From contig NC_030853.1 of NCBI RefSeq assembly GCF_000208745.1, positions 5,782,268 through 5,846,267 on the forward strand: 64,000 nucleotides of DNA, read 5' to 3'. Numbering within the stretch: position 1 is the stretch's first letter; each line of letters opens with the position of its first letter. The DNA is from Theobroma cacao. Its lineage: Eukaryota; Streptophyta; Magnoliopsida; Malvales; Malvaceae. The translations under genes and the position numbers were made by a program. The notes beneath the pieces are model-generated. The model was not told where the DNA came from, did not search any database, and worked only from the letters and a program-made list of their open reading frames with translations. This document shows, one piece after another, positions 37,716 through 49,948 of this stretch.

Positions 37716-37891
37716 TGCATAGCATTTATTAAATCACATAAAATAAATCTATCACATGCATACTACTTTGCATTGCATAACATTTATTAAATTGCATAAA
37801 TAAATCTATCACATGCAAACTACTTGAGATNTTGCATAACATTTATTAAATTGCATAAAATAAATCTATCACATGCAAACTACTTTGGATG
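37716..37891. repeat. Three tandem 58-59-bp units with an N
   Basis: Units begin at 37716, 37774 and 37833 (TGCATARCATTTATTAAAT...ATCACATGC). The undetermined base at 37831 is at the second/third unit boundary, so the true copy number may be larger. Confidence 0.9.
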
Positions 37892-39529
37892 ATTATGGAC
37901 TTTAACTATAATAAATTCCTTGAGCCATCAAAGGAAACTAGGTTGGTCAAACCTAACGGATTACATATAAGAATATTCAAAATTTTCTTGTAATCTTCTT
38001 TTCCTTCTTGGCGCCTTGGGTCTCCATTGTTAATTTTTCCAAAATTCAATTTCTAATCTATCCTAATTCTAATTACATTTGAATATAGAAATCTTGAGTT
38101 ACATTGGAGGAGAGTAAGATAAGGAAAGAATTTTACAAACTGAGATAAAGAGATAAGCCAAGACACGCAAGCCTTATTTCAAAAATACAAGAATATACAT
38201 TCAACCATAGCATAATCATATTAGGCCTAAGTCCATAAATATACATGCACATATATTCATCAATATGAATAAAATTTAAAGACATGTCTCATGCAAATTT
38301 TTAATCATATGAGGTATTTGAGATTAGCAATTTTCAGCATTTGAATTTTGTCGATTTCAAATTTTCGAGTAACCATTTAATTCTATATATATGGAAACTT
38401 CATTCATATATGGTAAGTATTACTAATCAAAATTAGTAATTTATCCATTCCTAATCATCATAGGATTATAATTAAATTTTATTACAAATTACAAATTAAA
38501 ACAATTTTAATATGTGCTCCTAAACGTTTTACACAACCTATTATTAATCTCATTTAATTAAAGATTGAATGTCTATTATTACCTAATCTTATTAGGAAAT
38601 AACTTAGACAATTTAATGTTTAAATTTAATGTCAAATTAGAATTATCTTCTTGTAAGAAGTCAATTCAAAACAAAATTTGTTCATAAATATATAGACTCC
38701 CACTATTACTAGGAATCTAATTCCTAAATTAATGTTGTGTTAAATTATTTAAATTTTGACACCCTTAAATTAAGGAATCACATTCCATAATTTATTAAAT
38801 AAATTATCAATCTTTATGGAACATATTCCATAAATATTTAATTGGATAATGAAGGTATTTTAACTTCCCTGATTTTAGAAATCACACTTCTTTATTTGTG
38901 GATGTTAATGCATCATCTTTGACATCCTTAATTTTAAAAATCATATTCCTTAAATTAAATGTTTCAAAAATCAGCATAATTATAGAACTAATTCCATAAC
39001 TTATCCTCAGTGACTTAACTAATTTAATTGATCATATATTGGTGTAAAATTTGGACAAATTCTATGTCTTAACCAAGGTAGTGTCCTGCTGCAAACAGCA
39101 GCAGACATGTCCTAATTACGTGGCATTATGGTGGTCTATCTTTAGGAATTTAATTCCAATAAAATTAACCCTGATAGATAACTCATGGAACTATTGCAAA
39201 ATAAATTTTTAGGAGTTTAGGATGTGATTTGGCCATTCAAAAAATTCAAAAACTGTGACTTTTATTTGCAGGTGGCAAAATCAGTTTTTGAGTCCTTTTG
39301 AAATTCTTTGTGACTAAAACTTATAAATTGAATTCCTAATAAAATTTATCCTGATAGATAACTCATGGAAATATTCCATAATATTTTTTCAGGATTTTAG
39401 GATTTGTTTTTGGTTGTCAAAAAAATTCAACACCATGGCTTGCTGCTGCAGAGGCAGTTTCAGTTTTGGCGGCATAACATTAGGAATTTAATTCCCAATT
39501 AAATTTTCCTTCATAGACAACTATAGTTT

Positions 39530-40681
39530 TCTAGACTAGGTTCATCCATCTAGGCATGCATCTTTTATCCTAGTACCACTGTAGCAGACCTATCAGGTGT
39601 TATGCATTACATGCATGTAACTTAAATCCACTCACCTCAACAATCAAAGACATGTCCATAGCCGAGCTCTAATTCTTAACCTTCAACCGTCCTTCAGCTC
39701 ACAACTTCATCAATAGCCTCCATTCTCCCTTTAGAAGTTGGGTTGCTCAAATCTAGGCTCCAAATCTCCATTAAACTCAAGGAGAGAAAGTTTGGCCAAA
39801 TCTGAAAATATTTATATCTAAGGTTACTAACAGATTAAATTGAAAATCAATAGATAAAAACATGTAATCTTACCTCTGGATCATTTCCCAAGCTTGGATC
39901 TAGCTCAAATGGGCTCCAAATGGCATTTGGGGGCTTAGGGTTTTGTATGGGGTAGAGAGAGAATGAGAGAAAGAGTTGAGAGAAAGAAATAGGGTGAAAT
40001 GACACAAAAGCCCTTTTTATTTTTGCCTTTTATCTCTAACGTATCGATACATTTGCCCTTATTTTGAATAAATGTATCAATACATTGAGGCCATGTATCA
40101 ATACATTTCGAGCAAAATGGACTCGGGTGCTCTGTGCTTCAAATGTATCGATACATTTAGACAATGTATCGATGCATGTTCATCTTTAACCCAATCTATC
40201 GATACATTCTTGAATGTATCGATACAATTCCTCTTGTAAGCTTTGCATTGTTCATCCTATCATGAATGTATCGATACATTTGGCAATGTATTGATACATT
40301 TTCTCCTATAAGCAGTTCCAAGCCTTTTCTAATATCCAAAAATCCAACTTAACACTTGAATTCTATTTCCTATTAATCTTATACCTCAAGAACTCATATA
40401 ATTCAAAATCCTCATACATATGTCCTCAAGCATGCATCAAATTAAATCAAATCCTCAATCTATACAATTAATTTATCATTTTCATTGATATTTATCTTAA
40501 TGTCATACCTAGATGTCAAAGTGCTAAACATTTGCACAATTTCATTAAGGATCTGAATTTACCCCCCACATTCATAGTCATTTATCTCTAGACATAATCA
40601 TATTCATCAAAACTTAAATAACTCCTCAAATCACTTGGCCAACTTCACATATAAGCCATATAAAAAATAAAGGGTGTTACA
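39530..40681 (-). repeat. Gypsy LTR, partial, TGTAACACCC start
   Basis: Minus-strand start TGTAACACCC at 40681; homologous to 15230-16020. It includes the TGTATCGATACA array (40035-40305) and a minus-strand TATA-like ATAAAAAGGG near 40010. The 3' part is missing. Confidence 0.7.
40035..40305. repeat. TGTATCGATACA palindrome array
   Basis: About ten copies or half copies, including several perfect TGTATCGATACA. They are more regular than the array at 15765-16025. Confidence 0.9.
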
Positions 40682-41551
40682 ATGTAGGCATTAAATAAGC
40701 AACATTTGTTGTTATATGCCCTTAAGCCGATTGGATTGGTCAAGAAATATATATAGTGTCATTTAATGTATATTTAATTGCAAAACTATATGTGATAGAG
40801 AATTTCCTTCATGTTAGTGCAATAATAAGGAGTTATTAAGTACTAATTGGATGAAGCCTATGGAACATAAAGGTCTTGCAAGAGAATTGTAAAGTTGTTA
40901 CAATTATGAGATCACTATGCATGAAAGTCGTGTTCCTAAATTGGTCATTGCATTGTCAAGATAGAGCATTGACAAAGCTCAAAGATTGGTACATGTTAAG
41001 CCTCCTTACTTGGAAAGTAAGTAATCGATCTCATTGATTGAAGTATATGGGATACTTGAGGATAACATGTGGCGCTTGTTAAAGAACGAGTTCACTAAAC
41101 CTGACTCACTATAAGAACTTCAATTGGTATTTCACTCGAGTGTCTATGGAATATATTCTCATGATAGTCGTGCAATTAGTCTTTGGACTTGAGACACTAG
41201 ATCATCTTGTATGGGAAATGACATACTTTGATTTCACCTCTGCAAGTCTAAAGGCAACTAGAAGCCTAAACATGGTGTTTTTGGGTATGCCATGAAGCAT
41301 ACGAAGGTGGATGAGTGGTCAAGAAAGGATTCATCACCTTAAGTGATATGAAGGGATGTATCTCACTTGTTCTAAATTCAAGATTAACTTGTTAAAGTCT
41401 TGGGCCAAAGCATGATGAATTTGAGGAAAGTTAGTGTCCTAAATTCATAAGGTTAGTCATAAATCATGATACCTAATATGGAATGTCATAAGTAGACACT
41501 AAGCCATGCATTATGACGTATCTAGGATATTTGATGGAAAGACCATATTTG
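40682..41551 (+). mobile_element. Copia non-coding 3' internal region
   Basis: It aligns with 58440-59230 (AATTGGATGAAGCC, CTTGCAAGAGAATT, GGTATGCCATGAAGCATAC) and in part with 52200-52545. A solo Athila LTR interrupts it at ATATT; it continues briefly at 43947-43965 and 46575-46594 and then reaches a copia LTR. Confidence 0.75.
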
Positions 41552-43946
41552 TTGTTGAATTTTCACGCAAGTGCATGTTATCGTAAACAAGTAATATAGT
41601 AATAAGTAGAGTATCATTCCCACAGGGATTTGTTTCTAAATTTTTACTAAGTACTAAAACTTTATAACAAATTAATCTTATTTAAGTAATTAAAATTTTT
41701 AGAAAATTAATTAAAACTAAATTAAAGTAAGCACTAAATTAACTAACAGAAATTGAAGTTTCTTGAGAAAGACAATAGACTAAAGACCTAGGATTATGGG
41801 TTCATTTAACACTTCATTTGACACCAATTTCTCAAATTATTTACCTTCCAGGGTGGTTTTACTAACTTAGAATCCAAAGCTATGCACAATTCTCCACTAA
41901 GATGCTTGCACAAATACCTACTTAATTAGTTCACTATATGTCTATAGGAATCAATTAAAAAAGGTTCATTAAGCTAGTGTTCTAATTTGGCTACGTATGG
42001 CAATTGAAGTATGTCTATCCGAATCGCGAATCAAATCACCTAAGTGACGTGAACATACACTATTCAAATCTTAATCCAATCAAAAATCTCTTTGTCGAGT
42101 CTCAATTAGATTCACAAATCAGCTAATTGTTGATCAAATAATTAAAAATATTAAGAGCATATTTGAATAAGCAAAACTATACTCATTCATGATAAATAAA
42201 AGAAACTAATATGCAAACTACGTGTTGAAATCCACCATAATCCTAGAAAAACAAATTAGTTTATGATATCCAAGTAAAATATTATCCAAAGAAATTTGGC
42301 CACGAATTCAAGTAAAAGAAAATAAAAAAAAAACCTAAAATAGAGAAAGAAACTAATGTTAAAGCCTTTTGATCTCAAATCTCTATCAATTTCCCTTGTT
42401 CGCTTGCTTGATTCTTACTTCTAAATCTCTAGACTAGCTATTGTCGTTCTCCCCCTTGAATGCTCTAAAATAGGTCTTTTAAATAGGTTTAAATTAACCT
42501 AGTTTCCATATTCCCGCATAGAAATAATTTTTGGAAAGTAGTGTGGCACCACAACCTTGTCTTCCTTGGCACCATGACACTGTGGTTGTCTTGTGGCATC
42601 GCAATGCTACGACGACCTGGCCTCAAGAGTTTGCATGGTGCACTCCATTTATCCAACCCTGTGGCCATGCTTTTTCTAGTACTATGGCCCTAACTTCCTC
42701 AGTGCTACAGCCTTCAGCAACTCAAGGCCGCGACCTACAATCAACATGCTGCCTTGTGCAAAACTGCAGTCGTCTATCGTCTTCCAATGCTTTTTTCACC
42801 TTGATCGGATCCGAACTGGGCAAAGTTATAAACATGAAACTTGTATCTTGTTCTCTTAGCTTTCCAATGGATCAAAAATCTCATCAATTGGACTTTTGAG
42901 ATCAAGTTATCATCAAATACTGCAGCATGTTGAATGAAGCCTTCACCATACTTGTGCGATTTTAAATATAAGGAACCTTTCCCATCAAATATCCTACAAA
43001 AGCCATAAGAGAAATCAACAATAACTATTCTTATATTAAATTAAAGCAAATTAAGTAAAATTAAACTAAAATAACTTAAATTAATTACACAACATGTAAT
43101 CTAACTTAGTGCCTATTTGTTCTGGCTTTTTTTCAACTTATCTACCTCTTAAAAGCAAAAGCTATGCCAAATACGATTTTTAAGAAGCTTTTAAAAAAAA
43201 AAGTAGCCTTTTTTAAAGAACAAAATTTTGCAAAAAGAGTTTAAAAAACAACTCCAAAGAGGAATTTCCTCTTCTCTTCTTATAAAAACACAACAGCATT
43301 TCAAGAAATGCCTCTCTCTTTCAATCTATCTCCCTTTGCAAATCAACCTTCTTTAACATAAAATCATGATCTCCCTTTTCTTTACCTCTCTTTCTCTACA
43401 AAGACTATTAAAAGGAAGAAAAAAATAGAACACCCAGCAACAGAATAACAAAATCTAATATTTTTTATTCTTACAAAGTTTAAGAAAAAATAAGGTCCAA
43501 AATTCAAAGTTGCATTCAGGTATATTTAAAGGTTTTCTATCATCACCAAAAAATCTAAAATTGTTAGTACTGTAAAAGTTTGAAAGTTGTTCCATTTTTT
43601 CATGGATTTTTTTTATTTTAACATTTGATATCGCATATAAACTTACTTTGGTTTATTAGGTGATTGAAGACGGCATGAATACCCTTTATGGTAATTTTAA
43701 CAAAAATTAAAGCTTATGTAATTTATTTTGCCAAATAACTTGCCAAACAGTTTTAGCTTAATTTTAAAAGCTATTATTTTTCATAAGAGCTTTATAATGG
43801 CTTTTAAGCTGAAAAAACCTAGGCCAAACAAGCTCTTAAACTAGAAAAACACCTAAAATACTTAAGATTCAAGCTTAAAATCTTAAGGATCTAATCATTT
43901 AAACTCCTAAAATGTGTCAAAATAACTATATATAATTGAGTTATCA
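41552..43946 (-). mobile_element. Solo Athila LTR, 2395 bp, containing a MITE
   Basis: Starts TGTTGTTGAA, ends GTTATCA, flanked by ATATT at 41547-41551 and 43947-43951. It is homologous to the LTR at 8928-10893. No primer site or gag adjoins it. It contains a 727-bp MITE at 43109-43835. Confidence 0.9.
43109..43835. mobile_element. Tourist-like (PIF/Harbinger) MITE
   Basis: Imperfect terminal inverted repeats of about 31 bases: GTGCCTATTTGTTCTGG at the left, GAGCTTGTTTGGCCTAGG as the complement at the right. TTA lies on both sides (43106-43108, 43836-43838). The related LTR at 10760-10800 reads straight through with one TTA, so it is an empty site. No transposase frame is present. Confidence 0.85.
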
Positions 43947-43965
43947 ATATTGCATGGAAAGGCTT

Positions 43966-46574
43966 TGTCACGACCCAAATTTCAGGCCATGACCGACGCG
44001 TGGACCCAATGGGCATAGCCCACCAAGCCCAAGCAAGCCTATTTATGTAATCCTTCTCATCATTCCATCAACTATTCTTAAAGTCACCTTTCATACTTCC
44101 AACCTATAAGTACCTAATTAATGTGCTATAGCAATCAAAAACTGCATTTCACATTAACCCAAAATAATGTTAACCATTGCCAACTCGTGGTGGCATTACC
44201 AATCACAATATACATTCCTTGTTTGAGACACATATCTTAATACTTTACATCAAATGAACATATTCACAAACAAAATGACTCTTAACTTCCAGCAGAGTGA
44301 CCGTGGTAGAGGTTCAGCTATTGAATGCCGAGATACCTACTTAAGAGACGAATCTACATGAACACCTCGACCTAGGTTCCGATTGCTTCCTGATATGAAA
44401 ACATGAAGTTAAAAACAATGAGTACAAACTCAGTGAGTGAACATAAGAAGGGAACAAGCAATGATAAGGGAGGTTTGAAAATCATGACGCACTTATTTGA
44501 AAACAAGGCAATTTAGTTCAAGTTCTTAATAAAACCCCTCCATTAAACCTTTGGTTATTAAATCATTTAATAATGAAGGATTCATGTTCAACATGAAATT
44601 GAAAAGAGAGAAAATTTTTGGTAATTATCCAAGCAAGGCAGCATAATAGATAGATTCTCGCTGCAACAGAAAGGCATTCTAACTACAGCGTATTTTAGGT
44701 ACATATCATCATCTGTACGAGGGCTCTTTTCAACTGCACAAGCGTTTCTCTCAACTGCACGAGGATTTCTCGTTAAAAATTCTCATTGCAAACTAGATAA
44801 ATTAATCCTTTGACATTGGAAATTCATGATCACCCATTATTTTAAAGAAGTGGAAAATATGGCAGAAATTAACAATGCCAACATACAACCCAATCACAAA
44901 TATTTTAATAAACTTTCTATAACATACATATATACATATACATACTTCAGCATGCATATCACCACTGCCTCACCCAGCTCATGTGCAACCCCCACATCAC
45001 GCACATAGTTGGAGTCATCGTGTGCACCCCCACATGGCGCACAACTATGTCATCCTCCACACCCCCACACCCTATCATTACCGACATGAGCATCCCCTAC
45101 ATCGCGCACACGCACGGTTATATTCATTACACAATATTATCTACCACTGTACCATACATATATATATATATATCAACATATAAAGGGATTTCACAAATTC
45201 ATTACAATCACATTTCACAACGTAAGGAAAACGTTTCGTTAAAGGCTTGTTCCCGTATGCAATTTGAAGAAAAGACAATTTAAACAATTCAAGTGATTCG
45301 TTCAAACGTATGTACATTTACCCAAAACCTTTTAGTGCAGGTTCACTCATTGGTATTTTTTAAATCTTTACCCAATTCCAACTTCCTCTAATGGTCCAAA
45401 TAAGGCAGTGGAACTTCGTTGGAACCTATCATCACAATAGCATCACAATTAACTCAATTCACATAAATATAGTTTTAGAAGCTATCTCCTAAATCATGTT
45501 TCGCTAATTATTCCTAACTAGTTTCCAACTACCATTAAGTGGCTATCTATTTTCACTATTCTAATCACACTAAAATGAATAAATCACCTTAACTACAAAG
45601 CACTCACAGATCTAGCCACCAGCCATTCTCAACAGCTAAAAATATCAATTCAATTTCAATACTCACCTTGCTAGATTTGTAATTGGATTCCTCCTCAAAA
45701 ATTCCCAAACTATTATAGAGAGTCCTTTTTTCTCTCTCTAAAACACCTAGCTAGTGAGAGAAAGTATTAGTTTAAGACTTTGGAGGGTTTTTAAGGTGAA
45801 AGAGTAAAAGAGCACAAAAAGCTTGTGAAAAGGTGCACAAAAGCATGAAATTTGAGACTAACTTGAAAGAGTTATGAAAGCTTGAGAAGAACTCCCATGG
45901 AGGATGAAGAAACGTGAGATGAGAAGAAAGATGGGAAGAAGAAGCTGCTAGAAAAAAAATGAAGAAGGTTGCTGGAGAGTAGATATTTATAATTAAAGCT
46001 TACCTAATTTTTTCATGCAATTACAATAATGCCCTTAACAAGGCCACTTGTCTTCCTCCTTTTCTTGTCAATCTTTTTACTCTTTTGACACTAGGAAAAG
46101 GTCCAAAATCCTCTGAAATAGATCTCTTAAGTAACCCCCAAAAGCCCTAGCTTCAAAAATCCCTTAAGCTTGTTATTTTTGAAAATTACGGTGATGACCG
46201 CGGCTCTCAATTTTTAGCATCACGGTGCTCAAATGTTCTATCCAAATCTATTCTTCTAGCACAGTACTTTCACTTTGACAAAAATTTTGACCACTTTTCC
46301 ATCAAAACTGGGCAAAGTGGTAAACATAAAAGTTGTAGCCCTGCCTCTTAGATTTCTAATGGTCTAAAAATCATGTTATTTGGACTTTTGTGGTGGGAGA
46401 TATGCTTGAAAAATCAAAACATATGTAAATAAAGCAACAACTCATTATGCACCTACTCCTATAACGACATAAAATAATTATAAGTAACGTAAAACTAGCA
46501 TCATTAGCTCAAGTTAAACCTTTAAACATAAGTTCTACCTCTAGTTACGCGTCTATGAAGGTTGAGGTTTCACA
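43966..46574 (-). mobile_element. Solo gypsy LTR, 2609 bp
   Basis: Starts TGTCACGACCC and ends GGTTTCACA. Flanks GGCTT and CGTTT match at three of five bases. Comparison with the uninterrupted relative at 59225-59247 shows the flanks align on both sides with five extra bases, supporting an old insertion. It carries the minisatellite (44967-45115), worn palindromes (44650-44770) and the complementary TATA box (45981-45991). Confidence 0.82.
44967..45115. repeat. Minisatellite in gypsy LTR
   Basis: GTGCACCCCCACATGGCGCA-type units, matching the other LTR copies. Confidence 0.8.
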
Positions 46575-48050
46575 CGTTTACCACTAAAAGGCTTTCTCAA
46601 ATCCTTTAATTGACTCTTTAACATTTGGATGGTCATGATGTGTTGCTAGATACTACTCATTATTTATAAATATAAATCAATTATCAAATTCATATTTGAT
46701 TATGGTTTATATTATTTTCAACATGTTAGAAGCCTAGTGGGTCATACACAATAAGTACATGATTGAGATTAAATAAGGATAATCAATTAAGTTGGACTTA
46801 ATTGAAATAGACCAAAATAAAGTTGAAAAAACAGTTAAGTTCACAAGGACTTAATTGAATAAAAATACAAATGTATTATCTAGGGTTATGTAAAACCTCG
46901 ACCTCCGTAAACGCATAACTAAAAGTAGATGCGATAACACGAACTAAGGGTAATTTTATCATTTTCCTTAGTGAGCTTCTAGAAGTGGGTTTTCTAATAT
47001 TATTAAAACCTAAGTAGGCCTAAGGAATACATGAACGATGTATATAATAATAAAATAAATGAAGAAAATAGAAATAATGATATTTCCACAATACGGGTAA
47101 AATGGTCATTTTGGATCTCGAGTCTAAATTTTTAAGTTCTCACAAACTCGAGTGCCCGTAATCTATTATGGACCTTTTCTTATTGTCAAAAGAGTAAAAG
47201 ACTACACAAGGGAAAGGAGGAAGACAAAATCACCTTGTTAAGGGCATTTTTGTAATTTATGTGAGACTTGGATTAACTTTAGATATAAATATCTTATTTT
47301 TCTAGCAGCTTCTTCTTCTTCCTTCCATTTCTCCTCCGTATTTCACGTTTTTCATGCTCTTTCACTTCTACACCTCAAGAACCCTCAAAGGTCTTTCCTC
47401 AATACTTTTTCTCACTAGTTGGACGTTTTAGAGAGAGAGAGAGAGAGAGAGAGAGAGGTTTTCCATAATAGCTTGACAAACTCTTGGAAAGGAAGCAACT
47501 ACAAAACCACCAAGGTGAGTAGTGAGTTAGGTTTATTTTAATTTGTTGATGCTAGCCAATAATTAGAGTTGTGGGCTATTTTATTGTTGAGGGTTATTTA
47601 TTTATTCTTAGTATGACTAGAGTAGTGTAAACTAATGACTAGTCAAATGGTAATTGGAAGCTAGATAGGAATAACTAGCTAAACTTGATTTAGGAAAGTA
47701 GCTTTTGGAATAATATTCATATCAATTGAGTTGGTGTGATGCTATTGTGTGTGATAGGTTCCAACGAGACCCCACATCTCCCTTTGGAGCATTAGTGGAA
47801 GTTAGAGTCAATTAAAGATTCAACAAAACAAGTGAGTGAACTTGCATTAAAATATTTTGGGATAAATGCATATGTATTTGGTTGAATCACTTGAAATATT
47901 TTACTGAACTTTTCTCAAAATATGCATAGGAACAAGTCCTTGATGAAACGTTGTATGTTGTGAATGTGTAATATGATGAATCCTTGTGCTCTTATATTAT
48001 GTTAATATATATATGTTGTGTATTGATAGTTAATATTGTGTGATAATTAT

Positions 48051-48262
48051 AACCGCACATGTGCGGTGTGGGAGTGCACATGTTGGCGATGACGGGGTGC
48101 GGGAGTGTGAATGATGATATTGCCTATGCGCGATGTGAGGGTGCACATGATGGCATTTGTTGTGCACGATGTGGGGGTGCACACGATGGTATTAGCTGTG
48201 CACAATGTGGGGGTGCACACGATAACTTCGACTATGTGCGGTGTGGGAATGCACATGAGCCA
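48051..48262. repeat. Minisatellite in gypsy LTR, five to six units
   Basis: Units such as GTGCACGATGTGGGGGTGCA of about 36-39 bp. This is the clearest array in the window. It happens to be open in several frames. Confidence 0.9.
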
Positions 48263-48449
48263 AGTGATGAGGTGGTGGCATATGTGTATATATATATATT
48301 TACTATATAGAGAGGTTTGAAATTAATATATGATTGCATTGACTGTTGAAACTTGATTATTGTCAAATGTTTTTAATTTGATTTTTATTGCAACAGGATT
48401 GGATTTTTATAGCAGTGAAAATTTCCCCTAATTTCTTCTGCCCAGAAAT

Positions 48450-48715
48450 TTAGCTATAGCAAAAATGCCTTCTAACTGCAACGAGAAACTCTCGGGTGGA
48501 TGGCCTTAACCTTTGCTCTGGATTTCACTGTAGTGAAAATGCATTCTCGCTGCAGCAAGAAACTCTCGGGTGGTTAGGTAAAATGTCTGCCCAGATTTTC
48601 GCTGCAGCAAAAATGCATTCTCGCTGCAACGAGAAACGCTTGGGTTGTTGGTTCAAAAAAATTACCCTGAAGTTCACTGCAGTGAAAATTCATTCTCACT
48701 GCAGCGAGATTCGTT
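48450..48715. repeat. CTGCAG palindrome array
   Basis: At least six copies or halves of TTCTCGCTGCAGCGAGAA, paired as GCATTCTCGCTGCAGC...GAGAAACTCTCGG about every 60-70 bases. Confidence 0.85.
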
Positions 48716-49935
48716 CTGCTATGCTTGCCTTGCTTGAACTTCCTAAATGTTTTAAAATGAGTTGAAAAACAACATAGCATCGAGTTTTGTTCATAATATA
48801 CAAAATTGCATTGTTTTAATTTAAATGCATTATGATTTCTAAATTTTCCTTATCGTATGCTTGTTCCCTTCTTATGTTCACTCACTGAGTTTATACTCAC
48901 CCTTTTTAACTTCATGTTTTTTAGATCGGGAGATAGTTGGAACCTAAAGTGAGGGGTCCACGTATATTTGCCCTTTTTGTAGGTACCAAGGCATTCATTA
49001 GCTGTACCTTCACCTAAGGTCACTCCGCTGGAAGTCAAGAGTCTTTTTGTCTGTGTATATGTACACGTGATGTAAATCACTAAGATACATGTCACAAACA
49101 GTAAGTGTTCATTTTGATTAATGTTGCCACTATGAGTTAGCAAACGGTTGACATCGTTTTGGGATAATATAAAGGCAAGTATTTGGTTGTCATAGCACAT
49201 TACTAAAGTACTTATAGCTGAGAATTAAGAAATGTAACTTTAGAAATATCTGATGGAGTAATGAACAGGTTGCATAAGAAGCTTGCTTGGGTTTGGTGGG
49301 CTGTGCCCATTTGGCCCATACGTCGGTCATGGCTCGAAAATTGGGCTGTGATAGATTACAACTTAGTTTGGCTATATAAATATGTTATGTTAGCCAACTA
49401 AAAGTTTAAGCCTCCAGCCACTTCTTAGCCATTTCATAAAAATTAGAAAAGAAAAATAGGTTTCTTTGTCTGATAGAAATAAGATTCGACAATAACTTTT
49501 GGTTTTTTTTGTTTTAGAAACAAAACTTGATAGCACAAGCAAAATTTTAACTTTGAGAAGGTTTTATTCAATCACTGTATGGATTACTGTTAGAGGCCAA
49601 GCACTTGGGTGGCTGAAGATTTGACAAATCCTAAAGGTGGAGAAGCAAAGTTTCGTCCGAAGGATTTCAAATTGTCTTATTCTCTTTTCAGGTTACTTGC
49701 TTCATCAAAAGCATTTTTGGATTTAATTGGCTCTTGATTTCGATATCTAGAACAAGGTACATAATACTTGAACCTTTGAGAGTTCATAATTAATCTAAAA
49801 ATTGTATAAAACACAAACATTGATTTTGAGGGTTTTAGTTATTTCTCTGATTAAATGTATTTTTATTTTTGCGCTATGTTATACTTTTATTTCTTGATGA
49901 TTTTCATGTTTAAGCATGAGGTCGAATCCGAACAG

Positions 49936-49948
49936 TGGTATTAGAGCC
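49936..49948 (+). other. Primer binding site, tRNA-iMet type
   Basis: TGGTATTAGAGCC, one transition from TGGTATCAGAGCC, one base after the LTR end ACA at 49934. Confidence 0.85.

Larger units (their letters stand above)
30583..39530 (-). mobile_element. Largely non-coding copia internal region, split by a solo LTR
   Basis: The minus-strand sequence at 30583-30800 matches 55034-55253, at 31040-31400 matches 52150-52440, and at 37250-38130 matches 51480-52110. No gag or pol motif is visible on either strand. It is interrupted by the solo LTR at 33448-37058 and contains tandem duplications at 31873-32206 and 37716-37891. The left limit at about 39530 is where a gypsy LTR fragment starts. I infer a large non-autonomous derivative (LARD-like). 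Confidence 0.6.
46889..49353 (+). mobile_element. Solo gypsy LTR, 2465 bp
   Basis: Starts TGTAAAACCTCGACC and ends GGGCTGTGATA (an altered GTGACA). Flanks GGTTA and GATTA match at four of five bases. The relative at 59541 reads TAGGGTTTCAACTTAGTTTGG, giving the empty site. It carries the conserved TATA box (47284), a GA microsatellite (about 47430-47458), the minisatellite and the CTGCAG palindromes. Confidence 0.92.
46595..49934 (+). repeat. Copia LTR, non-coding family, interrupted by a solo gypsy LTR
   Basis: The two parts, 46595-46888 and 49354-49934 (about 0.88 kb together), match 59248-59720 without interruption. The start is TCTCAAATCC (TG changed to TC). The end CCGAACA is followed by a primer site. 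On its left is 3' internal sequence and on its right 5' internal sequence of the same family. Confidence 0.75.

Noticed and set aside
37716..37891. Possible CRISPR-like array
   Set aside because: Units are head-to-tail with no unique spacers, and the context is a plant retroelement.
42531..42899. 122-codon open frame
   Set aside because: Lies inside the solo Athila LTR and has no counterpart kept open in the LTR at 8928-10893.
48059..48310. Apparent Cys/Gly-rich repeat protein (A-R-C-G-G-A-H-D-G-I repeats)
   Set aside because: It is a translation of the LTR minisatellite, open in several frames and on the other strand, at the same place in every LTR copy. There is no independent gene signal.
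41552..49934. One complete retrotransposon with LTRs at both ends
   Set aside because: The LTRs here belong to different families (Athila, gypsy and copia), each with its own flanks; they are separate insertions.
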